Assembly: GCA_960531495.1 (NCBI GenBank)
Contig: OY482860.1
Coordinates: 17,971,462-18,035,461 of the forward strand
Length of the DNA: 64,000 nt
Direction of reading: 5' to 3'
DNA from: Zeus faber
Lineage: Eukaryota; Chordata; Actinopteri; Zeiformes; Zeidae
Shown here in pieces: positions 1 through 9,460 of the stretch (positions are counted from its first letter, which is position 1; each line of letters begins with the position of its first letter). Position numbers and translations under genes: made by a program. The notes beneath the pieces are model-generated. The model searched no databases, was not told where the DNA came from, and worked only from the letters and a program-made list of their open reading frames with translations.

Positions 1-2381
1 TTAATGATGAGTTAAAGCAAAAAAAAAGTCTATTGCTCCTTTAAGACAGATAAGAATATTTTTAATCAGATTTATTTAAGTGAGATCAAATGTGAAATAG
101 AGGTGTGATAATTCATTTTAAATTGTAATACATTTTCATAATAAATTGTTGTTGTCCTGTACAGGTAAGTGGAAGGGAAGTGTGAGCATGTGTTTCATTA
201 AAAGAATCAGGAGACAGAGAGAGAAAGGGAGGCATAATTGTACAGTGATTATAAAACAAACAAGGGAAAATGTAAGAAGGGAAACAAGAAAGAGAAGCCT
301 GCATTGTCTAAGAGACTGAGTTTGATGCACATCTGACAGCTCATCCGTACATCTGAGGTATGAAGGACGTCTTGTTTGTGAAGTGTAATGGGATGACAAA
401 GAGCTAGAATGGATGAATATACTGTAATGAATATATAAAAGGGATGACTTGATCATTGAGCTTGATTTTGCTATGGACATGCATCTGTTTGTAGGTTTGT
501 TTGTTTTTCATCGTGTTGGGTCTCTCCATACTGAAATTACCACAGATCGACTGCCAACGGCCACTGAATGCAATTTCCCTCCAAAAAACACTTACAATCG
601 GAATAACTTAGAATTAAGTCCAACTGGATGCCACGGCCAATTGTGCAAAATGTCAATTGTGCCAACACAATTTTTAATTGGATTGCATTGATTGATCACC
701 ATTACTGGAGGGCTCCTGAATTCATTTGACAGAGTTGTAAAACCTGCATTTCATATTTGGTACAAGATTAAAAAAACTCCCACATCCTAAAGCTTTCTAC
801 CTGAAATAAACAAAACACAAATTATTTGCAAAAAAAAGCAATCACACCCAATGTCCAATGGTCTGGTAGTTGTTTGCCCCTTCCCTATGGTATGATGGCG
901 ACAAGATAAGCTATGTTGTGTGCATATAGTGTATAGTGTTTATAATACAGTACATCCTCCATAGCTTCTGTGTGTGACTGGCTGTGGTGCATAGCCTTTT
1001 CCTGTATTTGATAACAGCTTGATGTCGGGGGCCAATTTGTCACGTCTCCTGACTCCCTAGGTAGGGAAACAAATCACGAGCACTATCACCACCACCGCTG
1101 CTCTGCAGGATACCGCAGGGGGTGGCATGGGTGTCCAAATGTCAGGAATTTATGGGGCATAAAACATCTTGCGGGCTCCACCGCATGTCTTCTTGGCAAA
1201 AATGAAGGTTGGGGGCAGGGCACTGGAGGCAGCGGCTCTAACATGCTGGAAGGGATTGGGATGGCTACGGACAGGAGTGCTGTCTGGAGAACTGAATGGC
1301 CCACTGTGACGGCATGAGCAATTTGAAAGGGAAGAGAGGAGCTGGTACAGGCCGACAGATAGGTTTGAAGTCGCTCTGGCAGTTGCCGTGGTCTTTCACA
1401 CGAACAATGACTGAAAATGCAATGTTAATAATTGCTTGGTGCAATGAGGTACAGTGGACTAGCTTATTATTGAACAAATGCTGCTTGAAGCCCCATCATA
1501 GTTTGCTTGTGTGTGTTAATTATCTTCCTGCTAACTTGTGCTCCTACTGCACCAACTCCTATCTGCTTTACTGCCTACTTTCATTTCAATAATGTACTCT
1601 CATATCAACACATCTACATGCATTGGTAATACTCTTTTTAAAAGCAATGGCCCTCCTTTTGCAAAAGATGAAGATGCATATCTCTTACATAGAAATATCT
1701 CATATATTTAGATACCAACACATACAAATGAACATATCCACAGATAATTGAACCCACACACACATACTGTACACAAAACATTATGATAGGCTAACCACTT
1801 TAAATTATCACAGAGCACAAAGAACATATTCTGTCTGATTATCGCCATATGTAGTTAATGAGTCAAACAATAAATCAAAGGCCACATTCTGCTTCAAATG
1901 CTATATTACTCCCAACTCTTTTGCCATTGGCTTTCTTTGGCTGTGTTGTTTGAATGTTGACTAGTGCCGTGTTCTCACACTTTGTTTGTTTTGAGCACAA
2001 GAAAATTATCTTTAATTTTTCATGCCAAAATAAAACAAAAAGTAGTGAATGCTCAATTGTTTGTGTTTCAAAGCTCACTGAATACAGAGTTTTGTTCATT
2101 GCTCCATTATTAAATATTTTAGTTGACATGACTTCCCATCAAGCCCAATGTATTACAGGAATTACCAAGTATTACTGATGACAAAAGAAAAATTGCGATG
2201 AGACATAAGCTCAACTTAAGTGCCAGCGATCAATTACGAAATAGTGGTCTCTGAGGGCAAAGGTCATGCTAAGATCAGGATGGATTAAGACGGTACATTC
2301 GACCAAAAGCTGCTGCCGCGAGAATATAATTTTCATTTTCAATGGTGAAGGTCTTCAACCTGCAAAACGCAAGATCAAAGA
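1..2381. other. No gene recognised; AT-rich spacer left of the retrovirus
   Basis: About 2.4 kb with only short, random-looking reading frames (longest about 114 codons, low-complexity composition), no long microsatellite and no transposon motif that I recognise. The block at about 600-720 is AT-rich with repeated CAATT cores and could be regulatory, but nothing in it is decisive. The stretch ends at the TG boundary of the retroviral LTR at 2382. Confidence 0.6.
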
Positions 2382-2470
2382 TGTGTCGTGTCCTAGAAAG
2401 TCCTGACCTGGGCAAAAACTTGGAATAAAAACACTGGCACCGAGCAGAGTCCGATGTAAAAAAGGTTTAT

Positions 2471-3058
2471 TGTCACACCTACAGCCTCCTAGCCCAACTA
2501 GGAGCAGTCTATGTCTGTTTGTCATTTATCATGGGCAGGTTGCCAGGCGCTAACCCCTTTCTGGTCCCTTCTGCCGCTCCTACTTCCTGCGCCATCCCAC
2601 ACACCTGAGGTCCATCATTCCATCAGCCCTGCAGTAATTATTCCCCGGCCTTCCATCCACTCATCGCCAGATCGTCAGCTTTTCTAACCTAGTTAGTACT
2701 GCTCGTGACTCCTCCATATTTTGGAGTATTCATTGATGCAGTTCGTTAGAACGATGGTTCTAACGCTTCCTTTCTTCCTTCCACGTCCAAGCCATTCGTG
2801 TCCTGCCTCGTCAAGCCTGGCTCCCTGTCCACCCGTCCAGAACCTGGATCCCTCCTTCCTCGTCCACACAGTCCTGTCCTGTCTTGCCTTGTCCCATCCA
2901 GTAGTCCCGCCTTCCAGGACCCCTATGCTCGATCCAGCCTGACCAGGTCTCTCCCAATCCATCCACCCACTGTCTCCCAATAAAACTTTGTTGTTGAACC
3001 CTGTCTGCCAGAAGTCTCTGTGTAGTGCATTTCAGTCCCCCTCTCCCTGGTCATAACC
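2471..3058 (+). mobile_element. Solo LTR (Ty3/gypsy- or ERV-like) with 5-bp TSD
   Basis: The segment begins TGTCACACC and ends near GGTCATAACC, and is flanked by the direct repeat TTTAT at 2466-2470 and 3059-3063. It contains an AATAAA signal on the plus strand at 2979-2984, followed by about 75 bases of U5-like sequence. Removing it restores a continuous retroviral LTR. The terminal CA appears mutated to CC. It has no coding capacity; the short C-rich frames around 2700-2980 are chance. The family is inferred from LTR architecture only. Confidence 0.75.
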
Positions 3059-3319
3059 TTTATTGTGTATCTTTGAGTCAAGTACAGAAATAAACAGTGA
3101 GTAGGGCTACAGAGCCCGACTGAAGAACTGTACTTTCAGAACTCCTTAAATGCCCAAGATGTTTCCTCCTCCTTGTTCATGCCCTGCCCCTTTCAGTGCA
3201 AGGAATCAAGTCTTGTGGGGTGTGTCCCAAGGAACCTATCACAATCTTGTCTCCAGTTTTTTCATGGTTCCTGGAATACTTGTGTCATGTTTAAACATGT
3301 CTGGGCATGTTCCTCTGTT

Positions 3320-3342
3320 TTAGGGTTAGGGTTAGGGTTAGG
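3320..3342 (+). repeat. Short telomere-like (TTAGGG) run inside the ERV LTR
   Basis: Nearly four units of TTAGGG occur in a row within the U3 region of the retroviral LTR, between two GCATGT-rich segments. It is too short and too internal to be a chromosome end. It may be a microsatellite or an interstitial telomeric insertion. Confidence 0.85.
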
Positions 3343-3532
3343 TGTCTTGCCTGGGCATGTTTAGGCATGTTTTTGCAGGAGACTAAGTTCTTCTAATCTT
3401 CACGTCTCTCACGTATTTTTGGGATTTCTTAGTATACATTTTTTTTTAATACATACAACTTGACTATTTGTGGCTTAGTACAACATGTAATCAGGTTTCT
3501 TGTCATGTGGCGGTTAATGGTCAACCACAATA

Positions 3533-3544
3533 TCCCCCCCTTTG
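3533..3544 (-). promoter_or_regulatory. Polypurine tract of the endogenous retrovirus
   Basis: On the minus strand AAAGGGGGGGA precedes the LTR start TGTGG by a few bases. In retroviruses this tract primes plus-strand DNA synthesis and lies directly upstream of the 3' LTR. Its position between the env remnant and the LTR supports the orientation of the provirus. Confidence 0.8.
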
Positions 3545-3943
3545 TGACTTCTAAAGTCACACTCCAACAGAATAACAAGGATAAACAAATGACTTTAAGG
3601 GGTAACGCTGTGCTAACATAGGACTTTAAGTGACAACGCTGAGTATGCTGGATACATTGTACGCAAACAAGTAGATAACATAGATGTATATGTGAGCAAA
3701 AGCATAATACAACAACTGTAGTGTGTATACAAATACGACAAGGATATAGGTTGTCCACTAATATGGTGGGTGGTGGGTTTTGGTCGCCACTCTATCCACC
3801 GGTTTTGTCTCCCCCTACCATGTGCATGGCACACTTGGCAAAGCACTTATTTAGGTTTGGGCAACTTCCTATTTCACACCCTGGAATTGGCCTGACTTGG
3901 GGAGGTTTTTAAGCATTGTCACAGAATACTCTGGTTTTCTGGC

Positions 3944-4624
3944 TTACTTGTTTAGCTGAAAACTCAAGCCATCTATAGAACATGTTCGACCTCCACTGTG
4001 CTGTTCTTTGTTTACCTGGTCCAACATGATGCTTTTTTTGCATGGCCCTTTGTACCCTGTGATCCTGTGCAGTGTAATCAGCCTTTGGGACCTCTGTATT
4101 ATCCCTACCGCTAATGTACCATTGGCTGGCTGTACCTTCATCCTGTTACTGATGGTTGGAACCAACATAAGTGTCATACCATAACATAACATAAGTATTA
4201 TTACAACTGCCGCTGGTGCCCTTCCTGGCCCCCTAGACGTAATTTCTTTGGTCCTTTCCTTAGGATGTTGTATTATGCCCTCATTTTGTTGACCCTCCCT
4301 CTCTGGGACTGGTTGCCTGTCCACTCTGACACCCTGCTGGGCTTGTGATTTCACTGCTGCTAGTGGTCTCACTACTTGCTGAGCTGCTGCTTGTTGGGCT
4401 GCTGCTTGTGGTGTCTCTGCTTTCATGCCCCGTGGCTCTCCGTCTTGCAGCCAGTCACCTGGATCATCTCTCACCCAGCGGGGTGGTATCACCGTCCCCA
4501 TCGTCGTGGTGTTCTTGTCCCTGTGAGGCCGTCTCACCTGCCCCATCCTGTTTCGCCTGTCCCTGCAGGTAGGTTTCACCTGCCCCTTCTGCCGAGGTGG
4601 TCGCTCTTCTCCTATAAGCCACAA
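3944..4624 (-). pseudogene. env: env 5' fragment (226 codons), SU and TM mostly missing
   Basis: A 226-residue open frame overlaps the 3' end of the integrase frame, the usual pol/env overlap in gamma-like retroviruses. The first 130 or so residues are charged and rich in Arg, Gln and Pro, as in a long leader. A hydrophobic segment follows at about residues 136-156 (including VVIILMLCYGMTLMLV) that can serve as signal or membrane anchor, then a short piece that looks like the start of a surface subunit with NGT and Cys residues. It stops about 400 bases before the polypurine tract. No recognisable transmembrane subunit, heptad region or CX6CC motif follows, so most of env is deleted or decayed. 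The env identity rests mainly on position. Confidence 0.55.
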
Positions 4625-4639
4625 ATGTTCCCTCTGGAT

Positions 4640-5352
4640 CTTCTACATGGCAGCAGTGATTTAGGTGGAACCAGAATTTCTTACCTTCTACTTTAAGGGC
4701 AGTTCTGGTTGCTAATCGGTCTTTGAATGGTCCCTCGCGCCGAGGTTGATTTCACTTTCTTCTGAACACCTTAACATACACCCAGTGCCCTGGCTGTATT
4801 ATTTGTGGGTCCTCTGGGATGTCTGCTTCTCTGTCATCTGTGGTACCTTTCATCTGTTGGAACCCAGCTTTATGTATTTGTGTTAGATGTGTGGTAGATT
4901 TGCAGCTCCCTCTCCAGTTGCTCAAGTGGAGGTCCTTCATAAGGACCTCTGATGTAAGGCACAAGCATGAGTTGACGCTTAAGCATTTAATGGTTAAGTG
5001 TGTTATTCTGTTAGTGCTAGATTGCATGGACAGTAGTGTTAGTGGCAAGGCTTGCATCCAATTTTACGCGCCATCTTCCATTATCTTGGCCAATTTAGCC
5101 TTCAAAATTCCATTAGCGCGCTCGACTGTCCCTTGTGACTGAGGATGATACATGCATTCAAATCTCTGTTTGATTGCTAGCATTTTCGACACCCTCCTAA
5201 ATGTCTCTGCCACAAAGTGTTGTCTATTGTCTGAGCTAAAGCTTTCAGGAATGCCAAATCTTGAAAATACTTCCCTGCACAAAAACTTCACCACTGATCT
5301 GTATTATGGCCCTGGTGTGGGCACTACCTCCACTCACCTGCTGAAACGAGTA
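4640..5352 (-). pseudogene. pol: Retroviral integrase: rest of catalytic core and C-terminal domain
   Basis: The frame at 5064-5294 holds the integrase core. SDN gives the second catalytic Asp, and exactly 35 residues later comes the Glu of GTVERANG, the D-35-E spacing. The usual Gly after SDN is Arg here. Upstream, at 5295-5352, the FSR..VE segment continues the core but carries a TGA (5334-5336) where Trp is expected. The C-terminal domain follows at 4752-5057, ending in PGHWVYVKVFRRK. It continues past a second TGA at 4752-4754, again at an expected Trp, into NQPRREGPF and the KFWFHLNHC segment at about 4650-4750. The core is cut from its N-terminal part by the solo LTR at 5353-5663. Confidence 0.85.
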
Positions 5353-5663
5353 TGTCACAGTTTTCGCCCACCACCCGCCACCCAAGTGGCGTTTCAGTGA
5401 CCTCCGGCACAAAGACACAGAAGATGGGGTTGTAGACACCAGTTTATTGTAGAGAGTTGGCCATTGGAATAAGCCCAGGAGCAGATAGACATGGGTCATG
5501 ACAGGGCTCCTCTCTTGAGTCAGTGTGCGGATGGGGATTTTACCTGCTGCTCATTAAATCAACCAACGAGCAACAGGTATGCAGCCACTCTGATCCTGGA
5601 TCCACCAAATACCTAGATACAGGTCAGGTGTGGCTGCTCAAACCACCCCATCCCCACACCACA
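5353..5663 (-). mobile_element. Solo LTR family A, copy 1, inside integrase
   Basis: In its own sense (minus strand) it starts TGTGGTGTGGGG and ends CTGTGACA. It is flanked by GAGTA (5348-5352) and GACTA (5664-5668), a 5-bp target duplication with one change. The polyadenylation signal AATAAA is on the minus strand at plus positions 5443-5448. It is clearly related to the copies at 43856-44092 and 56452-56709: same start, the same block containing GAGCAGCCACACC, the same AATAAACTGGTGT. The integrase reading resumes on each side. There are no internal genes, so it is a solo LTR left by recombination. Confidence 0.85.
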
Positions 5664-5900
5664 GACTACTACTGCATTGCCTCATGTCTACGTAGTCTAT
5701 CATTAAATGTCTGAAAGTGCCATCTGATGGTGGAATGTGTGCTATGGGAGCGGAAAATGCTTTCCTAATGTTGTAATGTCTATACACTTCGCACTCATGC
5801 AGTGTTCTATCAACCGGCTGCTAAAAACGGAGACCACCAGACAACTTTGAGGCATCGTATAACCTCCCCCCTTGCGCAATGGTGTGCGCATTCCTAATGG
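5664..5900 (-). pseudogene. pol: Retroviral integrase: zinc finger and start of core
   Basis: At about 5675-5710 the minus strand reads HLMIDYVDM, the usual surroundings of the first catalytic Asp of the integrase core. About 60-150 bases further upstream lies the second half of an HHCC zinc finger, HECEVYRHYNIRKAF. The second Cys of the C-x2-C pair is Tyr, so the finger is broken. More stops and frame changes lie between 5800 and 5990. The segment is separated from the rest of integrase by the solo LTR insertion. Confidence 0.7.
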
Positions 5901-6000
5901 CAAATCATAGCAGTGACGTGTGTAGTTCAAAATGGCTATCGTTGCTCCGCCACAAGCCGCGTATTCGGAATCTCCCCTCTTTTTATCCACACAGATTTTT

Positions 6001-6390
6001 CTATACTGCTAGCTGTGCTCTGGGCTTATATGTGGGAGGACAGTCATGATTAGGCGCCAGGTCCTCAGCTACCAGTAGGGGTCCTATTGAAGTGAGTGAT
6101 ACTGCATGTCTGGCTGCCTCATCGGTGGTATTGTTACCTTTGGCTATGATGCAGTCTGTTTTCTGGTGTGCTGGGCACTTGACGATGGCGAGCGGGGTAG
6201 GGAGGTGCATGGCCGCTAACAGCTGCGCGATGGCGTCCCCATGAGTAATGGGTGTGCCGTTGGGTCTGCGGAAACCTCTCTGGTTCCATATATTGCCATA
6301 CGCCGTATGCATATGCTGAATCTGTGTATACATTGAGGCGCTTGCCCGCCCCCACACTGCTTTAATCTCGGGGAGCTAGGCGCATCGTTA
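6001..6390 (-). pseudogene. pol: Retroviral RNase H domain, frameshifted
   Basis: Two overlapping minus-strand frames together give a retroviral RNase H. One carries VYTDSAYAYGVWQY with the catalytic Asp of TDSA. The other carries THGDAIAQLLAAMHLP, IVKCPAHQK and GNNTTDEAARHA with the last catalytic Asp. The change of frame between the two parts shows an indel near 6290-6320. It lies between the SINE at 6407-6549 and the integrase zinc finger, the expected place in pol. Confidence 0.85.
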
Positions 6391-6406
6391 CCGGTCACAT
6401 CTGGTG

Positions 6407-6549
6407 GTACGGTGGCGCAGTGCATTGCACTGCTGCCTCACAGCAAGAAGGTCTTGGGTTCGATTCCCGCCTGGGGCGCTGTTGGCACCGTGCTCCCGCA
6501 GGTTGTCTCCCAAATAGGAGCCTTTCTGTGTGGAGTTTCCATGTTCAAG
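6407..6549 (+). mobile_element. tRNA-derived SINE inserted in retroviral pol
   Basis: A pol III type A box (TGGCGCAGTGC, 6413-6423) and B box (GGTTCGATTCC, 6457-6467) have tRNA-like spacing. They are followed by a body ending CCTTTCTGTGTGGAG at about 6521-6535, a common teleost SINE-like sequence. Near-identical 8-mers flank it (ATCTGGTG at 6399-6406, ATCTGCTG at 6550-6557), a likely target duplication. It splits the RT connection domain from RNase H of the retrovirus. The minus-strand open frame across it is a by-product. Confidence 0.75.
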
Positions 6550-6669
6550 ATCTGCTGTGACTGGTTGATTTTCTAGGTCTTGGCATACTTCTGTGTCCTG
6601 GGCACAGTTGTGGGGTGTGCCAACAACAGGCAACACCATTTTGGTCACTTGGTTGACAATGTTGCTGTG
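6550..6669 (-). pseudogene. pol: Retroviral RT connection segment
   Basis: The minus-strand frame reads VLPVVGTPHNCAQDTE, which fits the end of the thumb/connection region just before RNase H in gamma-like pol. It is bordered by the SINE on one side and by an AT-rich insertion at 6670-6699 on the other. The palm and thumb sequence expected between this piece and the RT piece at 6735-7085 is missing. Confidence 0.6.
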
Positions 6670-6713
6670 TTTAAAAAATAATAATAATAATAAAATAATA
6701 CAATATTGCTGTG
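6656..6713. repeat. AT-rich (TAA)n run bounded by 14-bp direct repeats
   Basis: Two near-identical 14-mers (6656-6669 and 6700-6713, one mismatch) flank 30 bases of TTTAAAAAATAATAATAA type. This is the form expected for a retrotransposed 3' tail with its target duplication, a severely truncated LINE or SINE copy, inside the pol remnant. Confidence 0.55.
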
Positions 6714-6734
6714 GTTAATGGTAAACTCGGGGGC

Positions 6735-7085
6735 TGAAAGAAAATTTTCTGTTAAAGATTGTTGGTCTATCTAAAAACCCCTGTGGCAGCCTCGTGTATG
6801 TGTATCGGGAGCCCTGATAGGTGAAAGCAAACTGTGCACACTGTGAATCAGGATGTACTGCCACGCTGAAAAATTCTGAACATTAATCAGTGTACCATTT
6901 GGTACCAGGTGGAAAGTTAAAGAGCAGCGTATGAGGGTCAGGGACAACAGGTGGTTCGTCAACAACGGAGTGAACGGCCCTCGGGTCATGTACCAAACAA
7001 TAATCATGAGAATGTGGCTTCTTAAACGGGAAAATCTGAGTGTTGCAGTGGTTTGAAGTTTTCCTCAGAACCCCTGCTGCTTATA
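6735..7085 (-). pseudogene. pol: Retroviral reverse transcriptase, fingers and first palm part
   Basis: Minus-strand frames give, in order, FPFKKPHSHDY, then LVHDPRAVHSVVDEPPVV, PDPHTLL, WYTD followed by a stop, CSEFFSVAVHPDSQ, FAFTYQGSRYTYTRLPQGF and PTIFN. The Asp of YTD is the first catalytic Asp (motif A); a TAA at 6883-6885 follows it directly. TRLPQGF is the retroviral motif B. The next expected motif, YxDD, is absent because sequence between PTIFN and the connection segment is deleted. Identification as retroviral RT is secure; activity is impossible. Confidence 0.88.
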
Positions 7086-7269
7086 GTCATCCAATTGTGG
7101 GACTGAACCCTTCAATGGCATGTTTTGAGAGGATATTCTTTCAGGTAAGGTAGCCTGGCTCCTTTTTTTATTTTTATGCCTACATGCTCTGCTGATTGTA
7201 CACATCTGTCTTGTGTCATAAGCTGTCTGGCTGGAATGCGCCCGTTCATCAGGACCCTCTCTGCCTGTC

Positions 7270-7660
7270 CTACGTCATAAACTTCCCCCGATATCTTGAT
7301 TTATTGGTGGGCTTCCAGTCATGCACCTTTAGTGCTGTTTTGACCATTGGACCTAGTTCCTGAGACTCATGTCCTTCTGCAATCGCTACTCTGATGTGGG
7401 GGTTAGAGTTCTGGACTAGAAACCACTCCTGTAGTTCTGGTGGTAGTGTTACAGCTGCTGCTGCACCCTGGGGTCCGACATAGAGGTCCTGGCTGACAAT
7501 CCAGTACTGTTTGCCTTTGATCAGCTCCTTCCAGCATTTGTCGTAATCTGTGTGCCGTTCAGGTCCATGGTATAGGAGCCTGCAGTGTAGGGGCAGTTGT
7601 GGTTCGCAGACTCTTCCTAGTTTGGCTCGTATCCATGCCTCCCACATGCCAAGTGTTGGC
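7270..7660 (-). pseudogene. pol: Pol segment between protease and RT
   Basis: A 125-codon open frame includes GKQYWIVSQDLYVGPQGAAA, LPPELQEWF and ELGPMVKTALKVHDWKP. This looks like the linker between protease and RT in fish gamma-like elements. It is contiguous with the protease remnant on its right and the RT remnant on its left. Confidence 0.65.
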
Positions 7661-8060
7661 GCAGCGCCGAATCTTGTTGCGTCAGTCGTAGCCAGTACAC
7701 TCGTGGTTGCTCCCAGTTGCTGGTTTCAGTCTGGTCTATCATGGGCACCATGTCTGAGGGGGGATCTTCAGGAAAGTCTACATACAGCCCATCCGCTGTG
7801 CACATGATATAAGCAACGAGGGGGCACATTATATCTCTTCCCAGCAGATTGACGAGAGTGTTGGCCGAGTATAGTAGAGGTGCAACGATATTGCAAACCT
7901 GCGATCAGCATTGGGACCGGCTGTGTAAGGGGTATCACTCATGTTTTCCCAGAAAAGCCTTTTGTTCATGGCACCTGTGTCTACCATAAAGGTGTGTTCT
8001 TTCTCATGTATTAAAACTGGTTTGGTGGTGTCATCCTGTGGTTGTGATGAGATGAGCGGT
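7660..8060 (-). pseudogene. pol: Retroviral aspartic protease
   Basis: The minus strand reads EHTFMVDTGAMNKRLFW, with the active-site DTGA at 7970-7981. LVNLLGRDIM, the conserved C-terminal LLGRD motif of retropepsins, follows about 35 residues on. The segment shares its frame with the nucleocapsid zinc knuckle at 8150-8190. Stop codons between the two (8147-8149 and nearby) separate gag from pol. Confidence 0.85.
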
Positions 8061-8144
8061 TACATCACTCCCCCCTCTGGCTTCTCTGGGCACCCCTAAT
8101 ATTGCCTATTCGGACCCTCCCTCGGGATCTCCCATGGGTTTGTT

Positions 8145-8200
8145 GGTCAATCCCTTCTCAGGTGGCCTTTTTTACCACATCCACAACACACGTGATTTGG
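8145..8200 (-). pseudogene. gag: Nucleocapsid zinc knuckle with last Cys replaced by stop
   Basis: The minus strand encodes CCGCGKKGHLRRD followed by TGA (8147-8149). This matches the retroviral knuckle C-x2-C-x4-H-x4-C except that the final Cys codon is a stop. It lies just upstream of protease, the standard place for nucleocapsid. Confidence 0.8.
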
Positions 8201-8331
8201 TTGGTAACCATCGTGTAGATTTGGGTTGGACTTGGAGCGTTTTTTCCCCGGGGGGGGGTTCCATCCCGTTTCCATCCCGTTGCATTTGGCATCCCTGTGT
8301 CACTGGCCTTCCTCGCTGCATTGTGCACCCT

Positions 8332-9460
8332 CTACCTTTCATGGTGCGACAATTGTCCCCAGGGGTTGACATGTACATGAATGGGTGGGAGCGGTGCTGC
8401 TCTGGGGTCATTCGGTGGTGTTGGCGTTAGCTGGGGAGCATGGGGTTGAGGTGGAACCTGGTGTACTACAGGAGTTTGGGGCGTTGGTGCTTCAGGGTTC
8501 TGAGTTTGGATAGTTCTTATGACACGGGCTTGGGTCTTCATCTTTTCTTTCTTCTGCTTGCTCAGTTCTACCAGCTACAGTTGGGTCAGTTTTGGGGCCA
8601 GTTGTTTGTTTAGCTCCTCTGCCTCTCGTCTTTTCTTCCTGGAGTTTTCCACATAGTGGACAATGTGTTCTGAGAACATGGGCCCAGCCATTTTCATCAG
8701 CCCACCAACATTATCCAGCTGTTCCTGCATCTCCTCTGCTATTGCCTTCTTCACCATCAGCATGAACAGTCGTTGTGTGGTGCTGTTGGTATTCCAGGAG
8801 CTCCCTGTCTCATCTTTCCACTTGCATTGGAAGGTGTGTAGGAACCTTGATGGACAGTCCTCATACTTCAGAGTTTCTCCCTCTAGCTTAGATGGATCCA
8901 TTTTCTCTGGTTAATGTTTTCTTAGCTCTGCCCATATGTGGTTGCGGTGTCTACCAAAACCCACCTCGTCGGCATTATTGCCGGTCACCACTCTTGACAA
9001 CATTGCTCCTTTGAAGATTTCTTCGGTAGTGTGTTTCCCCACTACGTGCATTAGCAGAGCTTTAATATCTCCCAGGGCCAGTGTTACTCCTGCCGTGATT
9101 TCTTCCAACCCTGTTATCCATTTGTTTGCACCTTTCAATGAGGACTAGCAGCCGGGTCGCTAGGCCTACCATCTCTGTGTGATTTTCCTGCGGGCGCCAC
9201 TTGCAGCTACACTGTCATAGCTTCGATGCTTTTCTCCACTCTTGACAACAAGAGTCTCTCGAGCTCGTATTCTGTCTATGGAGTCTCGTTGATCCTTCAT
9301 TATCTGTTGAATGGGGTTTGGGGCACTTCTGTTGGTGGGGGACATGATGATCCGTACTGGGCCCATCTTTCCGCTGTCGTTCGTTGGAAGTGCTGTTGGT
9401 GTTTGGTGTCCTGTGATTTCTGTGTCTGTGTTGTCTGGCCCCTCCTCTTCCGACTGTCTT
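8332..9460 (-). pseudogene. gag: gag: matrix/linker remnant and capsid
   Basis: Minus-strand frames at 8911-9138 and 8575-8901 are in one register, separated by a TAA at 8911-8913. They give a capsid of gamma-like type, for example GANKWITGLEEITAGVTLAL, KYEDCPSRFLHTFQCKW, TQRLFMLMVKKAI and a Lys/Arg/Glu-rich coiled C-terminus. A TAG at 8575-8577 (probably from CAG) separates the Pro-rich stretch that ends at 8332. Another frame change lies between it and the zinc knuckle. An apparent frameshift at about 9130-9165 leads to an upstream Pro/Thr/Ser-rich linker (9166-9460). A matrix start or myristoylation signal was not found. Confidence 0.75.

Larger units (their letters stand above)
2382..3529 (-). 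repeat. 3' LTR of the endogenous retrovirus, split by a solo LTR
   Basis: On the minus strand the LTR starts with TGTGG just after a polypurine tract and ends with CGACACA, giving TG...CA ends. The U3 part lies at 3064-3529. A polyadenylation signal (AATAAA on the minus strand) falls at the insertion point near 3063/2470, and R-U5 continues at 2382-2470. Removing the inserted 588-bp element and one TTTAT copy leaves an LTR of about 550 bp, ordinary for a gamma-like retrovirus. U3 contains a short telomere-like run at 3320-3342 and several copies of a GGGCATGT-type motif. The boundary on the polypurine side is uncertain by about 3 bases. Confidence 0.8.

Noticed and set aside
3320..3342. Chromosome end or telomere
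   Set aside because: Only about four units, inside an LTR with retroviral sequence on both sides.
4345..4696. Plus-strand frames opposite env
   Set aside because: Antisense shadows of the env/integrase region; the minus strand has the meaningful order of domains.
6407..6549. tRNA gene
   Set aside because: A and B boxes are present, but the sequence does not fold into a full cloverleaf with acceptor stem and continues into a typical SINE body.
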